A model generated the notes under the pieces. That model made no database searches, was not told the DNA's origin, and worked only from the letters and a program-made list of their open reading frames with translations. The position numbers and the translations under genes were made by a program. A DNA stretch of 64,000 bases from Dipteris shenzhenensis (taxonomy: Eukaryota; Polypodiophyta; Polypodiopsida; Gleicheniales), in the NCBI GenBank assembly GCA_047967505.1, contig CM106541.1, one strand, 5' to 3'. Of this stretch, positions 46,908 to 56,410 are shown one piece after another. Numbering within the stretch: the first letter of the stretch is position 1; every line of letters begins with the position of its first letter.

Positions 46908-47322
46908 GGACCAATGATGCATGGAAGGATGTGGAGACATCAAATGTAGAGGACAACATACCACCCAAAATGGGGACTATCAATTACGCGATGGATACAG
47001 GAGGTATAGAAGAAAACATAACCCCAAAAATGGAGAAAATTGCAAGGAATATCATGAATCCTATACTTTTAGAAGAGAACATGGATGAACGTACTGTCTC
47101 AACATTGGGGACAAAACTAGATAATCTTATTGTTGTTGCAAACATGTATGAAATCATAGCACCTGACAATTTGGATGAGTCAGAAGCCAGCAACTTCAAG
47201 GAGAATTTGGATCTATATCCACATACAATTTCTTTGGATATGCCACGATTAACAATCATATTAGACTTGAATGGCCTGTTATTAAGTCGCTGCCTATTCA
47301 AGTCTCCAATACATCCGTCTAT
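46908..47322 (+). pseudogene. FCP1/NIF-like phosphatase exon, truncated
   Basis: After an AG acceptor the frame reads TNDAWKDVETSNVEDNIPPK, has a duplicated acidic element (NVEDNIPPKMGTI and GIEENITPKMEKI), and reaches DMPRLTIILDLNGLLLSRC. LDLNGLL is the first motif of plant FCP1/NLI-interacting-factor-like HAD phosphatase domains, where Asn can replace the second Asp of DxDxT. The domain is cut after about 20 residues: sequence from about 47323 is antisense copia integrase. Upstream exons are not identified. Whether it was ever part of the ParB-like gene is open; a stop codon and 800 bp separate them. Confidence 0.55.
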
Positions 47323-47516
47323 TATGCATGGCTATTGCTGCAGTGGGAGTCCCGTTCATTATGTAGACTACTGTAGCAACTGCTTCAGCCCAATAATAAT
47401 CTGATAGGTCTTTTTCGTTGAGCATGGCACGAGATACCTCTCCAATATGCCTGTTTTTCCTTTCTCCAAGTCCATTTTGCTATGGGGTATGACTACATGA
47501 ATATTGCTGCTTTATG
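47323..47516 (-). pseudogene. Copia family A integrase, distal part
   Basis: The minus strand reads SCSHTP-stop-QNGLGERKNRHIGEVSRAMLN, then YYWAEAVATVVYIMNGTPTA, the C-terminal part of a copia integrase core. It continues exactly, across the transposon at 47517-48557, from HGIKQ in the proximal part. It ends near 47323 against the phosphatase exon; RT and RNase H are missing. Confidence 0.88.
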
Positions 47517-48557
47517 GGATGCGTCAATTTTATGAGCAAAAACCTATGAGCAGGTTTATACGAGCATGTTTTTCAAGAGATTTTAAAAATAGTATTTCTT
47601 TAGGAAACATGGTTTTTACACTTTTATTTTCATTAGAACTAGATCCCTTTATCATAAAATTATACAGACTAGTCACTCATTCATTTTTACATAACATAAA
47701 TCTTCTTATTCATAGACATCCCTTTGTACCCTTGTTATTACCTTAAAAAAGTATTGAAAAATAATTCATTTAAGAAGCGTCCCTCATAATCACTCTCAAT
47801 ATAATAATATTATACATAAATAATTACTTATTAAACACATTTATATCATATGTCAATATCTTTCAAGTGTTTTTATAGTATTAATAAAAAGATATTTATG
47901 GACATGTTTCTACCGAAGTTTAAATTACTATAAATAAATATTAACTTGGGCTTATATATCACTCTCATAAAATACATGCAATATTTAATACTATATATAC
48001 AAGGTTTTCCAAAATATAACCCCATAGATGTGCTCAAATGGGGTTTTCCGATTAATTTGAGTGGCTGAATGACTATATTTGGACATTGGATGTGAAAGTT
48101 ATGTCACTTTTAAAAGTGCTGTCCAAGGTAGTTTCGCCAGCGAAACTACCTTGAAAGACCTTGTTCAAAGGGGTTTCGCTGGCGAAACGACCTTGATGGC
48201 TTGCTTCAATGAGTTTTATTTGGAGAATCCCTTTCATGAAGATAGGTTGAGAGAGGTTTTTCAATGTCACCCCTTATTAAGTAAAAAGTTGTAAGAAGGA
48301 TCATAAGGGAATTTTCATAGAGAAGTCTACTCTACATGTGGGTTTCTTCAAAAGCCATCCCATTATGTTCTCACCATTCCAAAAGATTCACATAAATATT
48401 CGTGTATAAAATAGGCATTCCTATAATACTTTTCATATTTCTAAGTGAAACTATGTTTTCTTATGATCCATTTTTGTCATATTTTTGCATAGTTGGAAGC
48501 TTTTTTTCTCCTTCGCTCGGATGCTCACAAGATTTTGCTCGGAAAATGCTCGTCCCC
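47517..48557. mobile_element. Mutator-like non-autonomous element (1,041 bp)
   Basis: Flanked by a perfect 10-bp target duplication CTGCTTTATG (47507-47516 and 48558-48567). Removing the insert and one duplicate restores the integrase frame HGIKQ-QYSCSHTP. The imperfect terminal inverted repeats match at about 25 of 36 positions (left GGATGCGTCAATTTTATGAG, right complement GGGGACGAGCATTTTCCGAG, both followed by CAAAA and TGAGCA). Interior is AT-rich without a transposase. Two hairpins lie inside: 48124-48153 (14-bp stem CAAGGTAGTTTCGC) and 48172-48187 (GTTTCGC/GCGAAAC). A 9-11-bp duplication points to the Mutator superfamily. Confidence 0.82.
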
Positions 48558-48567
48558 CTGCTTTATG

Positions 48568-48830
48568 CCATGCTCCTGAAGGAACCTTGCAAACTTATTT
48601 GAGAGGTACTCTCCCCCTCCATCTGACCTTAGGCATTTTATTTGCTAGCTTTAAAAGCTTTGAAATGCCCAAACACTTCACTTTTCTTTTTCATAAAATA
48701 CACCCAAACTTTTCTACTATAGTCATCAATAAAAGTGACAAAATAATGACAGCCTCCAATAGATGCAGCTTTAGTAGTCCACACATCAGAGTGGATTAAT
48801 TCCAATGGCCTCTTACTCTCTTAAACATGT
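48568..48830 (-). pseudogene. Copia family A integrase, proximal part
   Basis: The minus strand reads ESKRPLELIHSDVWTTKAAS, then YFVTFIDDYSRKVWVYFMKK and EYLSNKFARFLQEHGIKQ, the first half of the integrase core with the HSDVW and DDYSR landmarks. Stops and a frame change lie between KAFKASK and EYLSN. Confidence 0.88.
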
Positions 48831-49360
48831 CTAGGAAATGGTTTCCTTGCCTATTCCAAATTGACAGGATTCACATACCTTATGCATTTCTGCAACCTTG
48901 AACTTAGGCAATCCTGCAACAATATTTTGGGCCTGCATTAATTTAAGTCGCTGTACTTTAATATGAACAATGCATTTATGCCACATATCAATATCTGCAA
49001 CTACACTGGTCCCATGTGCAAACATTGCTACAATCAATTCACGCATGTCTACATCAAATGTAAACATCCTGCCCTTCTTCTTCCCTTTTGCTATAAAGCA
49101 ACCTTTATTTTTCATATCCTCAACAAAGCATCCATGAGGATTAAATCTGACCTGCAAGCCCTACTCAACCAATTGACCAACAAAAACCAGGTTCTTGGTG
49201 ATATTCGAGACATGAAATACATCAGACAGTTATTTCTTTTTCCCATCCTGCATAGACAAAGGAATTTTACCAATCTGCACAATAGGATGTGCAGTATCAT
49301 CACCAGTCTCCACAAATTCTGGTCTTTCCATTTTCCTTGCATCCTGCATCCATTTTGCAT
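48831..49360 (-). pseudogene. Copia family A protease end / GAG-pre-integrase
   Basis: Frame 49157-48831 has MRELIVAMFAHGTSVVADID, MWHKCIVHIKVQRLKLMQAQ and KVCESCQFGIGKE, the zinc-binding pre-integrase domain. The overlapping frame 49360-49112 carries the upstream protease-to-pre-integrase stretch out of register, so a frameshift lies near 49150. Confidence 0.8.
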
Positions 49361-49443
49361 GACCTCATGTGGTTTGACACACCTGAGTCAGCATACCACA
49401 CATCATTGCTTTCTTTTGCACTTGTCACAGAATTGGTCGTGTG

Positions 49444-50420
49444 CTAAACCATAAACAAATGCTCATTTATGTCATCATCTTGTCTACTAGAGGATGCATA
49501 ATTGCCTTGCTGCAATTTTCCAGTCATGCTTTTTATAGCAGTCTTTAACCATATGACCCATTTTACCACAGTAGTAGCATTCAACATTGCTATTTGCATT
49601 TTGGCCTCTCTGCCATCCACCACGACCTCTTTGGCTCCCCCTGCCTCTAAAGTTACCATGTGCTCCTCCATTGGATTGGTTTTCTTGAATTTGTTGCATA
49701 TTTTGATTTCTGCCATGGCCTCAAGATTGGCCTGCTGTACCTCTGCCTCTACCTCTTCCAGCATTTGAGTAGAAGACAGCTTATTTTGAAGTTCCTCCTG
49801 AAGAAGATGCACCACCATTTCTCTGCTCTTTAGAAATTAGAAGAGCAATCAACTCCTCAAAATCAGGAAATTTTTCACGGACGGCAATGGATGTCCGAAA
49901 TTGTCCATAATCCTTTCCTAGACCATTCAAGGTCACAGAAACTAAATCATCATCTTCCACTGGTGACCCAATGGAAGGAAGTGCATCTACAATCTTCTTC
50001 ACCTTCATGTGGTAGTCATTGATGCTCATATTTTCTCTCTACACATTATGCAACTCATGCTTGAGCTACATTTTCTTGGCTTGCGTATTTGTGCTATACA
50101 TTTTTGTCAAAGTATCCCACGCCTCCTTCGGCGTGCTTGCATCCTGAATATGCACAATCATAGAATATGAAATACTGATAGACAGCCAGTACATAACTTT
50201 TCTGGCTCTCTCATGCTAGCCTTTAAATGCCTACAACTCCTGTTGATTGGGAACATTAGGAATAACTAGTTCTTGTTCAGCTCCAGTAATGAACTCCCAA
50301 TAGCCTTTTCCCTTAAGGAAATTTATCATTCTAAACTTCCATGCTTGGAAGTTGTTCTTGTCAAGCTTTTCAGTGACAATCTGTGAAAGAGCATCAGATG
50401 CCTTTATAGAAAACTGCAAA
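49444..50420 (-). pseudogene. Copia family A gag (minus copy)
   Basis: In order on the minus strand: ALSQIVTEKLDKNNFQAWKF and YWEFITGAEQELVIPN (50419-50231), MSINDYHMKVKKIVDALPSI, FRTSIAVREKFPDFEELIAL (50029-49781), then an Arg/Gly-rich segment and the knuckle CYYCGKMGHMVKDC (about 49585-49545). Several stops and frame changes separate the pieces. It is the fuller counterpart of the gag at 28717-29254 and shows where that one is broken. Confidence 0.88.
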
Positions 50421-50937
50421 AATATTCTGTCACTGCAAAAAACACAAGTTCTGTCTCACAAGGGCAAATCTACAAAACTGACGAAAGTGGTATTTGACCA
50501 CACAGTCACTTCCTAGTGATGATTATGCATCAATAGGCAATAAGAATGATGTTATCACTCCCAATATCTCTACGCATAGGCAAACGATGGAATTTCTGCG
50601 GTAACGTTTCACCGACTTGCGGAACAATGGTCACACAACAAAAACAGGGCACTTTCTTGAGTGCCTGCGGAAAACTTTTGCCACCAAAATGGGCCCCAAA
50701 ATGGCCTCGAATCAAAAAAATAATGTCACCTAGGGCTTTGTCCTTCCCCACAACATATACTGCCCTCTTGTTGCACCGCAAAGGGCGTCCCAATTTGAGA
50801 CAATGTACTCTTGCACTTTCCAGCTGTGCTACCTGCAGAGATTTGCTCCCAAACTCGAAAAAGAACAGCAACACTAATCCTCTTACCAAGACACCGCAAA
50901 CTTGGTTTGCTTTCTTGAGCTCCTTACTACAAACCAA
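50421..50937 (-). other. Copia family A 5' leader
   Basis: Untranslated region between gag and primer site, homologous to 28181-28716. Frames here on both strands are not element proteins. Confidence 0.7.
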
Positions 50938-50949
50938 GCTCTAATACCA
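50938..50949 (-). other. Primer-binding site (tRNA-iMet)
   Basis: The minus strand reads TGGTATTAGAGC immediately after the LTR end TTCACA. Confidence 0.88.
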
Positions 50950-51307
50950 TGTGAAGAGAGTGGGAGAGAAGTGAGGAGTCTCACTTGCAGCTTTCTCACA
51001 TACACAATGGGGGAATACACACAAAGGTGGAGACTGAAAACAGTTTTCCTCTTCTTAGTTGTGTAAGCCAAAAGAACTCTCTCTAAGTACAAAAGGAATA
51101 GGTGAACCCTATATGTGGGTCTCAAACCAAACTCAGCTAACCTAAGTGGCATACTAACTGAGACACTAACTAGAGTACATAAAGATAATTGTCATCCAGC
51201 TATTATTCATGGGCGGTGTACCAACTGCATCTACAGCTAACAAGTCGGTGACATAAATGCACAACGGTCACCCTAGCATATCATGATTGGAGCTCGATAT
51301 CTCAATA
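50950..51307 (-). mobile_element. Copia family A 5' LTR (358 bp, minus)
   Basis: On the minus strand it runs from TATTGAGATATCGAGCTCC (TG mutated to TA) to CTCCCACTCTCTTCACA. Same family as 6860-7213 and 25045-28168. The distal LTR of this element is absent. Confidence 0.92.
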
Positions 51308-51511
51308 GATTGGATGTGGATGATGGGGACCTAGTTTTATTTAGTGGATGTTCACTCCATTGTATGTGTGGATCATCTTAGCCTTCCATTTGTGGAGGTG
51401 ATAGCTAATCCATATTGATTGACTCCTATTGTGTGTTGGTCTCACCATCTCTTCTCTCCATCTCCTCCCTCCTGAGCATCATGTTCTCTTTGTGCACTGA
51501 ACTTTGTAACA
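51308..51511 (+). mobile_element. Possible LTR of another copia element
   Basis: The stretch ends GAACTTTGTAACA and is followed at 51513 by TGGTATCAGATCC, an initiator-Met primer-site match, so it reads as the 3' part of a plus-strand LTR. The start is uncertain and no gag follows. Confidence 0.5.
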
Positions 51512-51525
51512 TGGTATCAGATCCT

Positions 51526-52587
51526 CGTTGCTCTTCTCCCCCTTCTCCTTCATCCTGTTTTTGGGTTCTCTAAAGCTTTACTTCAACGCGGTTGGTTTTC
51601 TCGCAATAATCGACATTTGGAGGCAGCTAAATTTTTGATTCCACACTAGAGGCTCTTCATTTCTCGACCCTTAATTTGGATTTGTGGCATCTCTTTTCAT
51701 ATAGGCATTCCTTGTGAAGGTTTGGATTGCTCACTATTCAATACATTATGCAATTATTGTTTCTTCTCTTATAGCATCCGAGGAGCCCTTTTTCTCTAAG
51801 CTTATTGTGCTACTATGTCACTTGAGCTAATGAAGCTAGGGTTTCCCTCGGAGCTTACATAATCTTTAGCGATGATAGTTTTCATTAGCATATCTTCAAT
51901 GCTCAAGAGCTAGGAAACATTATTTGTTGACTTGTTTTGCAATTATCCATGTTGCTATGTTGTGCCAATATGGTTTTTTGGAAAGCTACTTCTACGGGGT
52001 GCCATGAGTGTTATACCTTGCTATGCCTATCAAGGTTGTGGTCATGGTGTTCCTTTCTAATTCTGATATGTTTGATTGTATTGCTCTTGCCCTTGTATTG
52101 TTGCTTCTCTGTGTATTCTTTCCTTTAATGGTTCTATTGCCAGAGCACATTAAAGTGTTACCTATCTCAGATGACTTTGTGGTTTTTGGAGCTACTACTT
52201 ATTCATAGTAGGATTTCTTATAGTTGAGCATCTCGGGCGGTCTATAATGTAATTCCTCTATTATTATGTGATGGGTTTCTCCTCTAGTGATTCCATCATT
52301 TCCAATTACTCTTAGCTGCTATTCATTGTGTCATCATCATTGCTTCTGGGAGTGTCCTTTCTGCTCAAAGCAAGTATTCTTTTGAGCCATATTTTGTAGT
52401 GAAATCCCTGATTTATTCTAGCTTATGGTTATTTTGTGGCATTCTGACAAAATATGAAGAGGGGAGAGGAGAAGAGTGGAGATGAGGAGAGAGGGTACAG
52501 CTAGAGAGCACGCGCCATCCGACAGGGTAGCTGACATACCTCGATCGAGGTATGCTGGACCGATGACTTGGCCGCATGTCGAATAAG
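51526..52587. other. Non-coding stretch
   Basis: Possibly the leader of the preceding LTR fragment. No recognisable ORF. A perfect 20-bp palindrome lies at 52535-52554. Confidence 0.5.
52535..52554. repeat. Perfect 20-bp palindrome
   Basis: CATACCTCGATCGAGGTATG equals its own reverse complement. It lies 34 bp from the insertion site of the gag-only element. Confidence 0.9.
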
Positions 52588-52592
52588 GACTG

Positions 52593-52917
52593 TGACAAAA
52601 CATGCATGCCTCAGGATCTATGGAGCACTCTAAGGTGGATGGAACCTATGTGGACATGTGATGAAGAGAGTGCTCATGACATGTACCTCAAGCCAATTAG
52701 GTTCCAAGATAGATTAGCTTGGACTCATAAAGAGAATCTTGAGATAGTGCAAAGTGCTTGATTGATATTACTTCAAATGTACCTCCCTTTTATAGGTGAG
52801 GGTACTTACATCCATTTGCTTGCTCACATGTGGGATATCTCCTCCATGCCATGTGGCAACTTGCCCTTTACTCATACCTTTGCTCTACATGTGCTCATGG
52901 CACCACAACTCTCAACA
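52593..52917 (-). repeat. 3' LTR of the gag-only element
   Basis: 325 bp, direct repeat of 55264-55588, with the polypurine tract on its inner side. Confidence 0.93.
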
Positions 52918-53072
52918 CCTCCCCTTGGTGCCATGATTCTTTGGCTACTGCAAGGTGGTCAGATGTGAATTACAAGATCAAATCCTCCCCTGGGTGCTTA
53001 CATAGCTACTCTCAGGTGGTCAAGTTTGATTTACAAAATATAGGCAAGGTTGGCAAGGTTTTTTTTTGTTTC

Positions 53073-53916
53073 TCAATACATTCCATTAATGTCACCTTTT
53101 GGCTCATGGCTTGATGATGATGCTGTGTAGTTGACTTGCTGGTTCTTCAATCTGCAATCTTCTTCCTTGTGTCCCCACTTCTTGCAATGGTGACACTTTG
53201 GTTTGTTCTTTAATCTGCAGTCACTTCGATAGTGACCCATCCTTCCACAATGGTAGCACTTCGTTGATGTTTTACTGAATAGTGCTTGTTCTTCATTAAA
53301 GATGTTGCGTGTTGATGTTGATGTCGATTCGATGCCTTCAATTCTCTTTCTTTTCCGAGGAGAGAGGATACACATTCTTCAAACTTTGGATCTGGAAAAT
53401 TCTTCAAAGTGGTTGTCAATGCACTATACTCTCTAGGCATGCTTTTAAGGAGAATTGCAAGTGCATCTTTCTCTCCTACTTTTGCATTTATGCCCTCTAG
53501 TTGGGTCATAATGCTTTTGATTTTGCTGACAAATTGTGCCATGGATTCATTGAAGCCCATGTGCATACCATAGAATTCAATCTTAAGATGGATTTCTTGG
53601 TTTTTGGCTTTTGCACCAAACACTGTGTTCAACTCATCCCATGCATTCTTGGCATGATCCTTGGAGTCTATATAATGAATTATGTTTGGACCCAAGTGCA
53701 AAAACCAATGAGTGATAGTGCTCCTTCATCTTTTTCCTTCCAAGCATCATTTTGTGCAGTGGGTATGTCTTCTTTTACAGGCTTCAAAAGCTTTTGGTGC
53801 ATCAGGAGATACCTCATTTGTGTAGACCATGTGTGAAATCCTTCCCCGATGAACTTCTCAACAGTTGGAGTGCGTATTGCCATTGCAAAGGTCTTACCAA
53901 TTGAAGATAGTTTCAA
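53073..53916 (-). pseudogene. Gag of the gag-only element, two frameshifts
   Basis: The minus strand opens MKLSSIGKTFAMAIRTPTVE then KFIGEGFHTWSTQMRYLLMH. A frame change near 53690 leads to LGPNIIHYIDSKDHAKNAWD and KSMPREYSALTTTLKNFPDP. Another near 53370 leads to two knuckles, CYHCGRMGHYRSDC and CHHCKKWGHKEEDC, ending at 53073. Domain order and spacing are those of a copia Gag. The frameshifts mean this copy no longer makes full Gag, although its LTRs are still alike. Confidence 0.88.
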
Positions 53917-55251
53917 ATCTGGTAGTGTCTAATTGCATACAGAAAATCTAAGTTGGCAGTGCATAGAGCTCAAAAAGACGATCAGTTTTCCTTTTTGGAG
54001 TGCGTGCAAATTCTTCTTGGATTGCAAGTTACGGATTGTCAAAGTTTCTGTGAAGAAGAAGGCCTTTGATGATGTGGCACAGGGATTCACATGTTGAATT
54101 CCATATTGTGCTTAGCAAGGAGCTATGTGCTTAGGTGGCACTATTGACTGTGCATGCTCATGTGGCATAACAGATCCTAACTCTAACCAAGGTGGGTTAA
54201 GTTAACCAGACCATGATTAAGTTTTATCTACCATGTGGCAAAACTTTGACCAAACATCATTAAACTAAACCTATAACTAACCACGGTTTGGTCCTACCAC
54301 GTGGCTCTTCCATGGAGCTGCCACGTGTCCTAAGGTTGAACCTTAGAGAAGAAAGAGAGGATTAAAAAAAAGCTTTGAAGCTTTTCTGCTACGACGTCGG
54401 AGGCGTGGGCATGGCGATGGAGATCTTGGGCTGTAGCGCATGCTCATTGGAGAGGAGCTCAAGGTCCCTTATAGGTCATTTTGCTCATCTGGATGGTGCT
54501 GAAGCTATGGAAGAGCCTTTGTCGATGATGGCTTTGGAGCTCGACTCAGCCGAGAGAAGCTCGCAACTCAGACGGCTGGTTGTTGGCAATGGCTGCAGTT
54601 CGTTGTTAAAGGCAGCATAAAGTTGAGGCTAGAGAGGCTTGTTTGGAGTGTCGAAGGCATTTGCTAGCTGTCCGCTCATCATTTGGAGACTTGGGAGTAG
54701 AGGAGGTTGTTTCTGTCGGTTGGCTAGTTGTTGAAGAGCCATCGGTTGGCTGGTTTGCTTGCTTGTTGCAAGAGATGGCTATTGCACTGGAGTTGCTTTA
54801 GTCGTTAGAGCTGCAATTGCAGTTATAGAGTTCGTTGGCCGGCTGCTTTTGCAGGCATTGTTGAAGCTATAGCTATGGCGATGCCTCTTGTATGCTTGGC
54901 GCTTGCTTTGCTTGCTTTCTTGTAGATAGGTGCACCTTGCTCTATCTCTTAGGAATCTCTCAAGAAAAGATTTCCTCTCAGAAATTTGACAAAACGCTCC
55001 CTATCTTTCCTTTCTTACTCGAAGTATAGAAGAACACTCTCTCTCACCATAGATCTTTCAATCTCTCAAGAAGATTATGAAGGAATCGCTCTCTTTCAGA
55101 ATGGGGAGATGGAAATTTCATAAGAGCTCTCCTTTACAAAAACATCAAGAAACCAAGAAGGAACTCTCCATCTAAAAACTAAAAACTAACCTAGGAGAAA
55201 AACATGAGCTCCTAAGACATGCCTACAACTAATCTAGGAGACTAGACCTAA
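53917..55251 (-). other. Leader of the gag-only element
   Basis: About 1.3 kb between primer site and gag, unusually long for a 3-kb element. The plus-strand frame 54375-54620 has no family match that I recognise. Leu/Gly-rich repeats of GGCTGGTTG-like sequence occur at 54570-54850. No host gene fragment identified. Confidence 0.5.
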
Positions 55252-55263
55252 GCTCTGATACCA
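55252..55263 (-). other. Primer-binding site (tRNA-iMet)
   Basis: The minus strand reads TGGTATCAGAGC, adjacent to the inner end of the 5' LTR. Confidence 0.92.
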
Positions 55264-55588
55264 TGACAAAACATGCGTGCCTCAGGATCTATGGAGCACT
55301 CTAAGGTGGATGGAACCTATGTGGAGATGTGATGAAGAGAGTGCTCATGACATGTACCTCAAGTCAATTAGGTTCCAAGATAGATTAGCTTGGACTCATA
55401 AAGAGAATCTTGAGATGGTGCAAAGTGCTTGATTGATATTACTTCAAATGAACCTCCCTTTTATAGGTGAGAGTACTTACATCCATTTGCTTGCTCACAT
55501 GTGGGATATCTCCTCCATGCCATGTGGCAGCTTGCCCTTTACTCATACCTTTGCTCTACATGTGCTCATGGCACCACAACTCTCAACA
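55264..55588 (-). repeat. 5' LTR of the gag-only element
   Basis: 325 bp, paired with 52593-52917. No polypurine tract lies outside it, which argues against it being the 3' LTR of the neighbouring copia pol. Confidence 0.93.
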
Positions 55589-55637
55589 GACTGAGCATTA
55601 CATTCCATCATACCCCTTTAATGGGAATGTCCTTCCT

Positions 55638-56410
55638 CTATGTCAGTTGGTGTTTCTCGAATAGCTCTTTACCGAGTGGTTTGGTAAAGATGTCTGCAAC
55701 ATTTTCTTTGCTATCACAATGCTCGAGTGTGATGTCACCAAGTAACACTCTTTCTTTGATGAAGTGCTCTCTGACATCAATGTGCTTTGTCCTGGAGTGA
55801 TATACTGGATTTTTGGCCAATGCTTGAGCCGATTGGTTATCACAGTATATTGTTGTTGGCTTAGACTCATCAAAGTAATTTGTTTCTGACAATAGTCTTC
55901 TGAGCCATATAGCCTCACATGCACCTATAGTGAGTGCTCTATATTCTGCTTTAGTCGAAGACAAAGAAACAGTTGACAACCATGATATAGCACCTTGACC
56001 AAGGAAAAATGCATATCCTTGTGTCGATCTCCTGGTCTCATGATCTCCGCCATAGTCACTGTCACAGTATCCATGCAACCGTGGATGACTTCCTCTTTAT
56101 TCTATCCCAAACTATCTTCTACCTCTGATGTATCTCAAGACTCTTTTGGCTGCATTCCGGTGAGACTATTTTGGATTTTCCATAAATTGTGCTAGTGGCT
56201 TACTGCATAACAAATATCTGGCCATGTGATTGTCAGATATATAAGAGATCCGATGAGCTGCCTATAGTATCTGTCATTGACTGTAGGCTTTTTTGAATCT
56301 TTAGTAAGTTTTAAACTCTGTTCCATGGGAGTGGCTGCAATCTTGCAATCTGCCATATGAAACTTCTTCAGGAGATTGTCAACATACTTGATACACTGCC
56401 TTTGCTGCAT
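55638..56410 (-). pseudogene. Copia RT end and RNase H
   Basis: The minus strand 56410-56192 gives IKYVDNLLKKFHMADCKIAA, TPMEQSLKL and YYRQLIGSLIYLTITWPDIC (thumb/connection). 56078-55638 gives [76 protein letters not shown] and [11 protein letters not shown]. These are canonical Ty1/copia landmarks. A broken stretch lies at 56080-56190. It probably belongs with the RT and integrase at 59.1-60.9 kb, separated by about 2.65 kb of other sequence. Confidence 0.92.

Larger units (their letters stand above)
52593..55588 (-). mobile_element. Gag-only LTR retrotransposon (2,996 bp)
   Basis: Structurally complete element on the minus strand. The LTRs at 55264-55588 (5') and 52593-52917 (3') are each 325 bp, begin TGTTGAGAGTTG and end GTTTTGTCA. 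They differ at seven positions by my count (about 98% identity). The 5-bp target duplication is GACTG (52588-52592 and 55589-55593). A primer site TGGTATCAGAGC (55252-55263) and a polypurine tract AAGGGGAGG (next to 52917) are in place. The interior encodes only Gag, so movement would depend on proteins from a related copia element. It inserted next to the RNase H end of the copia pol at 55.6-60.9 kb. Confidence 0.93.

Noticed and set aside
55264-55588. Reading this LTR as the 3' LTR of the copia RNase H element at 55.6 kb
   Set aside because: No polypurine tract adjoins its outer edge, while GACTG flanks the whole 52593-55588 unit, so it belongs to the gag-only element.
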